The notes beneath the pieces were generated by a model. That model did no database searches and was not told where the DNA came from. It saw nothing but the letters and a program-made list of their open reading frames with translations. A stretch of DNA of 64,000 nt from Paremcibacter congregatus (GTDB lineage: Bacteria; Pseudomonadota; Alphaproteobacteria; Sphingomonadales; Emcibacteraceae): positions 3,193,501 through 3,257,500 of the forward strand of contig NZ_CP041025.1 in assembly GCF_006385135.1 (NCBI RefSeq), in the 5' to 3' direction. Position 1 is the first letter of the stretch. Every line of letters starts with the position of its first letter. Positions 37,061 through 43,217 of the stretch are shown piece after piece. The position numbers were made by a program, and so were the translations under genes.

Positions 37061-39211
37061 ATGAAAATAAAACCCGTGCCCCCTGCCATCTTCGGCATCA
37101 TGATAATCGTACTGACCCTGGGGTTGACCGCCCCGCTGCAGGCAAAGTCTGCCCCGCCCAAACGGGACATTACCATCGATGACCTGATTTCGATCCGCGA
37201 TATCAGCAGCATGCGCCTGTCGCCCGACGGCAAATATATTGCCTTCCAAACGGTGCAGCGCCATAGTGACAGCAATGATTTCACCCTGCAGTGGTATATT
37301 GCACCGACACAAGCTGGCGCCACGGCGCGGATTGTCGATACCGGGACAGAACCCTTCATCATCAAACCCGCCGGATACCTGACCGGCAGCACCATCGCCT
37401 GGACCCCGGACAGCAAATGGATCTATTACACCAAGAGAAAGCAGGACAGCATTCAGGTCTGGCGCGCCTCCCTGAACACGCAACAGGCCCAGCAGATCAC
37501 CCATAAGCCCGGCGACATCCAGAGCATGCGCATGGGCCCGGACGGCAAACGGTTATTTTTCACCTTGGGCCGCACCCACGCAGAGATCCAAGCCCTGAAG
37601 GCCGACGGCGACCGCCGTGGATATCTGGAACAAAACCCCCCGCTCTATTATGTTTCCCACGGGCCAATGATCCCGCCCTGCACCGACGGCAAACCCCGCA
37701 GCAAGACGTTCGACAAAAACCTCGCCTGTCTGCTGACCAACTGGGTTTATGATATCGGGGCCGGCAGTGTCCGCACCGCCGCGCAGGCCGAGCTTGACGC
37801 CCTGCCGCCTCTGGACGATACGCTGGATGTCATCGCCAGAATGGGCATCCAGATGAGCAAGACCGTCAGGAAGATGCAGACCCCGTCCCCAGATGGCGGC
37901 CGGCTCGCCTGGATCGAAAATGCCGATCCCGAGGTTTATAAAGGCGTCTTTCCGCTCATGGCGCTCACCGCCACCACCGCCGACGGCACACCCCTGCGCT
38001 GCCCGGCCCCGGAATGCCTTGATCAGGATCTGGTCGGCTTTGGCGGCATCTGGTGGCACCCCAATGGCCGGGAAATTATTTTCAAGGTCAATAATGATCC
38101 GCACCACAGCCTCACCGCCTTCTACGGCTGGACCCCGGGCGACCAGCATGTGCGGCCCCTCCTGCGCAGCGACGACAGCCTGTCCGGCTGTCAGATCACC
38201 GGCCTGCGGCTGATCTGCGGCCAGGAAAGCTGGACCTCGCCCAAGAAAATCTCCGCCCTTGATCTGGAGAGTGGCAAGCTGACCCCGCTTATCGACGTGA
38301 ACCCCGACTTTAAGGCCATCCGCTTTACCAAGGTGGAGAAAATCCTCGGCGAGGATGCCTATGGCCACAAGGTCTACGGCCACCTGGTCTATCCCAAGGA
38401 CTATCAAAAGGGCAGAAAATATCCCCTGATCGTCACCCAGTATCATTCCTACGGTTTCCTGCGCGGCGCCACCGGGCATGAACAGCCGATCCACGCCTAT
38501 GCCCGCGACGGCATTGCGGTGCTGAGTTTTGACCACCGCCTGAACAGGGCGGACTATCAGAAAACAGCCGTTTTCCCCGGCACCAATGTCGCCCATTTCA
38601 CCAATCTGCATATCAAGGAAGGCCCGGCGACGGCCGTGGAAAATATGGTCGACAGGCTGGTTGCGCGCGGCATCGCCGACCCGGATCACATCGGTGTGAC
38701 CGGCTTTAGCTACGGCGATCAGGTGCTGAGCACAATGCTCCTGCGGCGCAACTATGCCGCCGTCTCCTCCGCCGGACCGCCCTCCGTGCCCTTGCATAAC
38801 GTCCTGCCCTACAGCAGCAACACCGCCAAAGCCTTTGCGGAAATTTTTGGCAAGCCGTTCAGTGAGAAAGGCCTGGAGATGCGGGTTAAATATTCTCTGG
38901 AGGCCCACGCCAGCGAGATCGACAGCCCGATTCTGATGAATGTTACCGATAAGGAAGTCTACAGCATGCTCAGTGTCTATTATGCGCTGACAGGCGAAGG
39001 CAAACCGGTGGAGATGTATACCTATCCCGACGAGTATCATATCAAGTGGCAGCCGGCCCATAATTACTGGATTTATAGCCGCAATCTCGACTGGTTCAAC
39101 TTCTGGCTCAGGGGGGCGGAAGACGGCGCCCCGGAAAAATCCCCGCAATATGAACGCTGGCGCAAATTGCGGGAAACGCATGAAACGCATTTAAAGGGGA
39201 TAAAAAAGTAA
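37061..39211 (+). CDS. Lasso peptide isopeptidase, AtxE2-like (copy 1)
   Basis: Prolyl-oligopeptidase-type (S9) protein of 716 residues: signal peptide (about 1-28, ending LQAKS), a beta-propeller N-terminal part (MRLSPDGKYIAFQT and similar), and an alpha/beta hydrolase domain with catalytic Ser550 (GFSYGD), Asp630 (NVTDKE) and His660 (DEYHIKW). AtxE-type enzymes cleave the isopeptide bond of lasso peptides and so linearise them. The conserved cysteines (PAPEC, SGCQITGLRLICG) probably form disulfides, which fits the periplasm. Ser, Asp and His occupy identical residue numbers in copy 2. A weak GACGGA precedes ATG at 37061. It sits between the receptor gene and two opposite-strand precursor genes. 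Confidence 0.9.
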   Translation: MKIKPVPPAIFGIMIIVLTLGLTAPLQAKSAPPKRDITIDDLISIRDISSMRLSPDGKYIAFQTVQRHSDSNDFTLQWYIAPTQAGATARIVDTGTEPFIIKPAGYLTGSTIAWTPDSKWIYYTKRKQDSIQVWRASLNTQQAQQITHKPGDIQSMRMGPDGKRLFFTLGRTHAEIQALKADGDRRGYLEQNPPLYYVSHGPMIPPCTDGKPRSKTFDKNLACLLTNWVYDIGAGSVRTAAQAELDALPPLDDTLDVIARMGIQMSKTVRKMQTPSPDGGRLAWIENADPEVYKGVFPLMALTATTADGTPLRCPAPECLDQDLVGFGGIWWHPNGREIIFKVNNDPHHSLTAFYGWTPGDQHVRPLLRSDDSLSGCQITGLRLICGQESWTSPKKISALDLESGKLTPLIDVNPDFKAIRFTKVEKILGEDAYGHKVYGHLVYPKDYQKGRKYPLIVTQYHSYGFLRGATGHEQPIHAYARDGIAVLSFDHRLNRADYQKTAVFPGTNVAHFTNLHIKEGPATAVENMVDRLVARGIADPDHIGVTGFSYGDQVLSTMLLRRNYAAVSSAGPPSVPLHNVLPYSSNTAKAFAEIFGKPFSEKGLEMRVKYSLEAHASEIDSPILMNVTDKEVYSMLSVYYALTGEGKPVEMYTYPDEYHIKWQPAHNYWIYSRNLDWFNFWLRGAEDGAPEKSPQYERWRKLRETHETHLKGIKK

Positions 39212-39215
39212 CGAG

Positions 39216-39271
39216 GCGAGAGGGAGGCATCCTCTCCACAAGAATGGCGGGCCTCCCCTCTCAGACAACAA
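39216..39271. terminator. Hairpin between convergent isopeptidase 1 and precursor genes
   Basis: GAGAGGGAGGC near 39216 pairs, with one bulged base, with GCCTCCCCTCTC ending at 39271, around a long loop. It lies between isopeptidase 1 (plus strand) and the two-gene precursor unit (minus strand), so it may serve both. No strong T run follows directly. Confidence 0.45.
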
Positions 39272-39276
39272 GTCTT

Positions 39277-39384
39277 TCAGTCTGGATACTCGCAAAAAAT
39301 ATCAGGTTGCAATATATGGTCAGGTGGAAAGCACGCCCCCTTATTAACTCGTGTAACTTGATGTATTTTTCCCAGATTTATCAT
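39277..39384 (-). CDS. Candidate lasso peptide precursor (paralog 6, 35 residues)
   Basis: Tiny gene with ATG at 39384 and AGGAG 7 bases upstream. The leader MINLGKIHQVTR aligns with MIDLGKVSVATK of the other paralogs, with Thr at the penultimate leader position. The predicted core begins VNKGACF and continues with the family block PDH-I-L-x-PDIF. It differs from the rest: Asp falls at core position 10, not 9, and the core holds Cys6 and Cys19 (in IFCEYPD). Either the ring is larger, the cut is one residue further on, or this copy is degenerating. It lies 64 bases after the paralog at 39449-39547 and is probably co-transcribed with it. Confidence 0.75.
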   Translation of the reverse strand: MINLGKIHQVTRVNKGACFPPDHILQPDIFCEYPD

Positions 39385-39448
39385 AAATATCTCCTGTCAT
39401 GTTTCAAAGAAATGCCGAAACGGTCCGAAAAAAACTGATCTGGACACC

Positions 39449-39547
39449 TCAATGTTCAACGAAGATATCCGGCACAAGCAGGTGATCCGGCTTACCTACA
39501 CATTTATAAATTTTCGTAATTTCCGTGGTCTTTCCAAGAACAATCAT
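39449..39547 (-). CDS. Candidate lasso peptide precursor (paralog 5, 32 residues)
   Basis: ATG at 39547 has a perfect AGGAGG 5 bases upstream. Leader MIVLGKTTEITK, the form closest to astexin-type leader ends (IVLGK...T). Core IYKCVGKPD then HLLVPDIFVEH: Asp at core position 9, Cys at position 4 inside the ring, the shortest core of the family (20 residues). A GTCGAA-ATGG-TTCGGC hairpin lies upstream at 39580-39595. It is on the opposite strand between the two isopeptidase genes. That it is translated is well supported; that it is a lasso precursor is inferred from leader motif, Asp9 and neighbours. Confidence 0.8.
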   Translation of the reverse strand: MIVLGKTTEITKIYKCVGKPDHLLVPDIFVEH

Positions 39548-39579
39548 AATCGCCTCCTATGTCTCAAGTAATTAAAAAC

Positions 39580-39595
39580 GCCGAACCATTTCGAC
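39580..39595 (-). promoter_or_regulatory. 5' hairpin upstream of precursor paralog 5
   Basis: Read on the minus strand, GTCGAA-ATGG-TTCGGC forms six pairs including one U-G wobble. It is the counterpart of the hairpins before paralogs 1, 3 and 4, at a similar distance from the start codon. Confidence 0.6.
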
Positions 39596-39717
39596 AATCA
39601 CCAGTTTAATGGAAATCTTAACCACACTCAAAATTATAAGATTTTTATAAAAGGTAAATATCCATCAAACGTCTTTCATCATGAAAGCCACAGCCCCAAT
39701 CAAAAGGAAAGATCATT

Positions 39718-41865
39718 ATGCTCCCTTTTATTTCACCTCGTTTATCTTCCCTTGCCTTTTTTCTCCGGCTTCTGTTTTTAGCGACCACCGGCATCATCAC
39801 CGCCGTGCAGGCCGCGCCCAAACGGGACATTACCGTCAGGGATCTGGTGGAGTTTCGCGACGTACAGACCATCCGGCTGTCCCCGAACGGTCAGTATGTC
39901 GCCTTTCAAACCCTCCAGCGCCACGCGGACAGCAATGATTTCACCGTCGCCTGGTATATCGTCGCCACACAGCCCGGGGCCGCGCCCCATATCGTGGACA
40001 CCGGCACCGAACCTGTGCGCGACGACCGTATCGGACAATTTTTCCCGAGCGCAATCGTTTGGGCCCCGGATAACGACTGGGTTTATTTCACCAAAAAGCA
40101 TCAGGGCACGATCCAGATCTGGCGCAGTTCCCTGAACGCCGCCAAGGCCGAACAGATCAGCCATCAAGCCGGCGATGTGATGAGCCCGCGCCTGTCCCCG
40201 GACGGCGCCAAACTTTTCTACACCATGGGGCGCAGCCACGCGGAACTGGCGGCGCTTAAGAAAACCCTCGCCCGGGACGGCTATCTGCAACAGAATCCAG
40301 CGCTTTATTATCTCGAACATGGTCCGATGATCCCCTTTTGCACCGATGGCCGGGCGCGGATTTCCCTGGGCAGTGATAAGCTATCCTGCCGGTTGAAAAA
40401 TTTCGTCTATGATATCGCCTCCGGCACAACCCGTAACGCCACTCAGGATGATCTCAAGCTGTTGGGCGACCAGGATGATGATTTCTCGACCATGATGCGT
40501 CAGGGGCCACTCAAGGGCGCCGACCTGAAGTTTCGCACAAAGATGTCTCCGGACGGGAGCGCAAGGGCCTGGGCCGAGAATGTCGACCCCGAAATCTATA
40601 AGGGCTTGCGTCCCCCGGTGGTTCTCACCGTCCGCCATAACGGTGATACCATCCGGTGTGCCGCGCCCCAATGCCGCGGCATTCAAGGCACAGGCTTTCA
40701 GGATCTTTGGTGGTCCCCCAATGGTAAAGAAATCATCTTCAAGGTCGTGGACGGGCCTCACCACAGCCTGATCTCCTTTTATGGCTGGACACCGGAAACC
40801 CGGAAAATTCGTCAAATCCATAGCAGCAACGATATATTTTCCCAGTGCGAACTTACCGGCCTGCGCCTAATTTGTGGCCATCAAACCTGGACTTCCCCCA
40901 CAAAAATCGTGGCGCTGAATAGTGTCACCGGCGGGATCACTCCTATCGCCAGCGTCAATCCGGAATTTGACGACATCCGATTCACCAAGGTCGAAAAAAT
41001 TCTCGGCAAGGACGCCTACGGTCATGAGGTTTACGGTCATCTGATTTATCCCAAAGGCTATCAAAAGGGAAAAAAATACCCGCTGGTCGTTACCCAGTAT
41101 CATTCCTATGGTTTTCTGCGCGGCGCCACAGGACATGAGCAACCTCTCCATGTTTATGCCCGCGACGGCGTGGCCGTGTTAAGTTTTGACCATCGCCAGA
41201 ATTTTGATAAAGAACAGCAGAAGGCCCCTTTCCCTGATTCAAATATAAATCATGAGAAAAAGATCTATATCGAACAGCGCCCCGCGACCGCCGTGGAAAA
41301 TATGATTGATGATCTTGTGGCCCGTGGCATCGCTGATCCTGATCGCATCGGCGTTACAGGCTTCAGTTACGGTGATGTGGTGCTGGACACACTTCTGATG
41401 CGACGCAATTACGCCGCTGCTTCCTCAACGGGACTGTCTTCCATCCCCCCTTACCGTAAATTCCCGCCCGGCGCAGGCCCCGGCAAGCGGCTGGATCATG
41501 CCTTTGGCAAACCCTTTACGCCGGAAGGCCACACTAAACGGCTGAAATATTCCCTCGCCGCCCAGGCCGATAAAATTGACACACCGATCCTGATGCAGAC
41601 CGCTGACCGGGAATTTTATTTCATGTCGGACACCTATTATGCGCTGCTGGACGCAGGTAAGCCGGTGGAGTTATATCAATATCCCGACGAATATCATGTC
41701 AAATGGCAACCGGCCCACAATGAACGTATTTACAGTCGTAATCTAGACTGGTTCAAATTCTGGCTCAGGGGGGCGGAAGACGGTGATCCGGCAAAAGCCG
41801 CTCAATATGAACGTTGGCGGACCTTACGAGAAAGGCATAAGATAAATATGCAGACAAAGAAATAA
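39718..41865 (+). CDS. Lasso peptide isopeptidase, AtxE2-like (copy 2)
   Basis: S9-type protein of 715 residues, collinear with copy 1: signal peptide (about 1-36, ending AVQAA), propeller part (IRLSPNGQYVAFQTLQRH), and hydrolase domain with Ser550 (GFSYGD), Asp630 (QTADRE) and His660 (DEYHVKW). The two copies share long blocks (for example VTQYHSYGFLRGATGHEQP) but differ around the active-site entrance (residues 560-590), which may mean different peptide specificity. ATG at 39718 has AAGGAAAG upstream. It is followed by the terminator of the minus-strand precursor array. Expected role: periplasmic or cytoplasmic opening of re-imported lasso peptide. Confidence 0.9.
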   Translation: MLPFISPRLSSLAFFLRLLFLATTGIITAVQAAPKRDITVRDLVEFRDVQTIRLSPNGQYVAFQTLQRHADSNDFTVAWYIVATQPGAAPHIVDTGTEPVRDDRIGQFFPSAIVWAPDNDWVYFTKKHQGTIQIWRSSLNAAKAEQISHQAGDVMSPRLSPDGAKLFYTMGRSHAELAALKKTLARDGYLQQNPALYYLEHGPMIPFCTDGRARISLGSDKLSCRLKNFVYDIASGTTRNATQDDLKLLGDQDDDFSTMMRQGPLKGADLKFRTKMSPDGSARAWAENVDPEIYKGLRPPVVLTVRHNGDTIRCAAPQCRGIQGTGFQDLWWSPNGKEIIFKVVDGPHHSLISFYGWTPETRKIRQIHSSNDIFSQCELTGLRLICGHQTWTSPTKIVALNSVTGGITPIASVNPEFDDIRFTKVEKILGKDAYGHEVYGHLIYPKGYQKGKKYPLVVTQYHSYGFLRGATGHEQPLHVYARDGVAVLSFDHRQNFDKEQQKAPFPDSNINHEKKIYIEQRPATAVENMIDDLVARGIADPDRIGVTGFSYGDVVLDTLLMRRNYAAASSTGLSSIPPYRKFPPGAGPGKRLDHAFGKPFTPEGHTKRLKYSLAAQADKIDTPILMQTADREFYFMSDTYYALLDAGKPVELYQYPDEYHVKWQPAHNERIYSRNLDWFKFWLRGAEDGDPAKAAQYERWRTLRERHKINMQTKK

Positions 41866-41904
41866 GGTCCAAGAACATCTGAAAATAAAAGATTAAGCCC
41901 CCGC

Positions 41905-41941
41905 AAAAAAAGGGAAACACGGTGTCCCCACTGTGTTTCCC
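41905..41941 (-). terminator. Terminator after precursor paralog 1
   Basis: On the minus strand GGGAAACAC pairs with GTGTTTCCC (plus-strand arms 41912-41920 and 41933-41941), followed by seven Ts. It ends the last precursor cassette and may also stop transcription from isopeptidase 2. Confidence 0.9.
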
Positions 41942-42011
41942 GAGTCAAGTTACGTCAAGTGATGCAGATACAGGCCTCCGGGAGCCGCATCATGCATATT
42001 CTGCCCGGCTC

Positions 42012-42128
42012 CTAGATCTGGCCGTCTGCAGGAACTTCAACAAAAATATCAGGCAGCAGCAGATGGTCTGGCACGCCTACAGGTTTTTTGATTTTTGTCG
42101 CTACGGATACTTTTCCAAGATCAATCAT
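42012..42128 (-). CDS. Candidate lasso peptide precursor (paralog 1, 38 residues)
   Basis: ATG at 42128 with TGGAG 6 bases upstream; an in-frame stop lies a few codons further up, so the leader cannot be longer. Leader MIDLGKVSVATK, core IKKPVGVPD-HLLLPDIFVEV and ending PADGQI (26 residues). Asp at core position 9 can close a nine-residue ring with the amino group of Ile1. The leader matches only the last part of known proteobacterial lasso leaders (IDLGK...TK then Gly); the usual N-terminal half and the Gly1 are absent. Own promoter-like block, hairpin and terminator. Confidence 0.85.
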   Translation of the reverse strand: MIDLGKVSVATKIKKPVGVPDHLLLPDIFVEVPADGQI

Positions 42129-42160
42129 AGTTTTCTCCAGTCAGTTTAGAGTTGAGTTAA

Positions 42161-42222
42161 TGTCGGATGGTTCCGACATCACAATTATATAATCATTTCA
42201 ACTATCGTTCTAACTTTATAAT
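42161..42222 (-). promoter_or_regulatory. Precursor cassette promoter and 5' hairpin (paralog 1)
   Basis: On the minus strand: ATTATAAAGTT (plus 42212-42222), 22 bases, TATAAT (42184-42189), TGTGA, then the hairpin TGTCGG-N6-CCGACA (42161-42178). Spacing is identical in paralogs 3 and 4. Transcription would start about at the hairpin, placing it at the 5' end of the mRNA. Confidence 0.65.
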
Positions 42223-42327
42223 TCTATTATATTATTTCAGATAGGAGCATAAAAACAACTCTGCTCCAGCTTAAAAGGTAGAACATATCCCTCCCCCTTG
42301 GCATTACTATTCAGCCTCTCTTCAAAA

Positions 42328-42465
42328 TCAACATGTAAAGAAAGGAAATACCCCACACGAATCTTCAGGTATTTCAACAAATATATTGGGCGTCATCAGG
42401 TCGTCTGGAACACCTACGGCCTTTTTGACTTTGGTCATTACAGACACTTTCCCAAGATCAATCAT
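42328..42465 (-). CDS. Candidate lasso peptide precursor (paralog 2, 45 residues, two cysteines in tail)
   Basis: ATG at 42465 with GGGAG upstream. Leader MIDLGKVSVMTK, ring segment VKKAVGVPD (Asp9, Val1), then DLMTPNIFVEIP as in the others, but the C-terminus is different and longer: EDSCGVFPFFTC, with cysteines at core positions 25 and 33 that could form a disulfide. The upstream region keeps the CAACTCTAA-containing segment before the ribosome-binding site but lacks the ATTATAAAGTT block and an intact hairpin, so it may depend on readthrough from paralog 3. Confidence 0.8.
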   Translation of the reverse strand: MIDLGKVSVMTKVKKAVGVPDDLMTPNIFVEIPEDSCGVFPFFTC

Positions 42466-42553
42466 AATATTCTCCCGTTCAGTTAGAGTTGAACCAATGT
42501 CGATTTATTCTGTAACCCCCTAATAAAATCAGACCTTGTTTTGTCTCAAAAGG

Positions 42554-42586
42554 GGGGAGACACGTTACAGTTTACCGTGTCTCCCC
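42554..42586 (-). terminator. Terminator between precursor paralogs 3 and 2
   Basis: On the minus strand GGGGAGACACG pairs with CGTGTCTCCCC (plus arms 42554-42564 and 42576-42586), followed after two Cs by TTTT. Strong 11-pair stem. Confidence 0.88.
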
Positions 42587-42610
42587 AGTCAACATACTAC
42601 TCTGGTTTAA

Positions 42611-42640
42611 AGCATCATCCGAACAAAGCCGGATGATGCT
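42611..42640. terminator. Second hairpin after precursor paralog 3
   Basis: AGCATCATCCG (42611-42621) pairs with CGGATGATGCT (42630-42640) around 8 bases; on the minus strand it is followed by TTTAAA. It comes 10 bases after the paralog 3 stop codon and could protect the mRNA 3' end or terminate weakly. Confidence 0.6.
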
Positions 42641-42649
42641 TTAAGTTCC

Positions 42650-42766
42650 TTAAACCTGACCGTCCGCTGGGACTTCGACAAAGATGTCAGGGCGCAAAAG
42701 ATGGTCTGGCACACCTATAGGCTTCTTGATTTTTGTCGCTACGGATACTTTTCCAAGATCAATCAT
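42650..42766 (-). CDS. Candidate lasso peptide precursor (paralog 3, 38 residues)
   Basis: ATG at 42766 with TGGAGAA upstream. Leader MIDLGKVSVATK, ring segment IKKPIGVPD, then HLLRPDIFVEVPADGQV. Compared with paralog 1 it differs at core positions 5 (Ile), 13 (Arg) and 26 (Val) only. Asp9 is kept. Complete cassette: promoter-like block, TATACT, hairpin GTCGAA-AAAC-TTCGAC, gene, two hairpins. The near identity of three cores suggests recent duplication. Confidence 0.85.
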   Translation of the reverse strand: MIDLGKVSVATKIKKPIGVPDHLLRPDIFVEVPADGQV

Positions 42767-42799
42767 AGTATTCTCCAGTCGTTTTAGAGTTGAGATAAT

Positions 42800-42860
42800 G
42801 TCGAAGTTTTTCGACCTCACAAGTATATAATTATTTTAAAAATCGCCATAACTTTATAAT
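42800..42860 (-). promoter_or_regulatory. Precursor cassette promoter and 5' hairpin (paralog 3)
   Basis: On the minus strand: ATTATAAAGTT (plus 42850-42860), 22 bases, TATACT (42822-42827), TGTGAG, hairpin GTCGAA-AAAC-TTCGAC (42800-42815). The stem pairs differ from paralog 1 (AA/TT in place of GG/CC at the inner end) with pairing kept. Confidence 0.65.
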
Positions 42861-42887
42861 TCTATTATATTATATTGATTTTTTTCA

Positions 42888-42919
42888 GAAAAAAAGAAAC
42901 AAACCTAACGCTTTGTTTC
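42888..42919 (-). terminator. Terminator after precursor paralog 4
   Basis: On the minus strand GAAACAAA pairs with TTTGTTTC (plus arms 42896-42903 and 42912-42919), followed by a run of Ts (42888-42895). It closes the paralog 4 cassette. Confidence 0.85.
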
Positions 42920-42986
42920 CCAGTTCACTATTTTGTTCTAGTTTAATTTTTTATAGAGGTAGAGTTTCGCAAAATCTGCGCACCCC

Positions 42987-43103
42987 TTAAATCTGACCAT
43001 CCGCAGGGACCTCGACAAAGATGTCAGGGGTCAGCAAATGGTCTGGCACACCTACAGGTTTCTTGATTTTTGTCGCTACGGATACTTTTCCAAGATCAAT
43101 CAT
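42987..43103 (-). CDS. Candidate lasso peptide precursor (paralog 4, 38 residues)
   Basis: ATG at 43103 with TGGAGAA upstream. Leader MIDLGKVSVATK, ring segment IKKPVGVPD, then HLLTPDIFVEVPADGQI; identical to paralog 1 except Thr at core position 13. It is the precursor nearest to the cyclase gene (stop codon at 43218), but a promoter-like block lies between them, so it can be expressed separately. Codon choices differ from paralog 1 at several synonymous sites, so the peptide sequence appears to be under selection. Confidence 0.85.
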   Translation of the reverse strand: MIDLGKVSVATKIKKPVGVPDHLLTPDIFVEVPADGQI

Positions 43104-43136
43104 AGTATTCTCCAGTCATTTTAGAGTTGAGATAAT

Positions 43137-43197
43137 GTCGAAGTTTTTCGACTTCACAAGTATACAATTACTCCAAAAGACTTCCCAACTTTATAAT
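43137..43197 (-). promoter_or_regulatory. Precursor cassette promoter and 5' hairpin (paralog 4)
   Basis: On the minus strand: ATTATAAAGTT (plus 43187-43197), 22 bases, TATACT (43159-43164), TGTGAA, hairpin GTCGAA-AAAC-TTCGAC (43137-43152). Bases between the block and the -10 element differ strongly from paralog 3, so the conserved parts stand out. Confidence 0.65.
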
Positions 43198-43217
43198 ATC
43201 ATTATATATTTTATATA

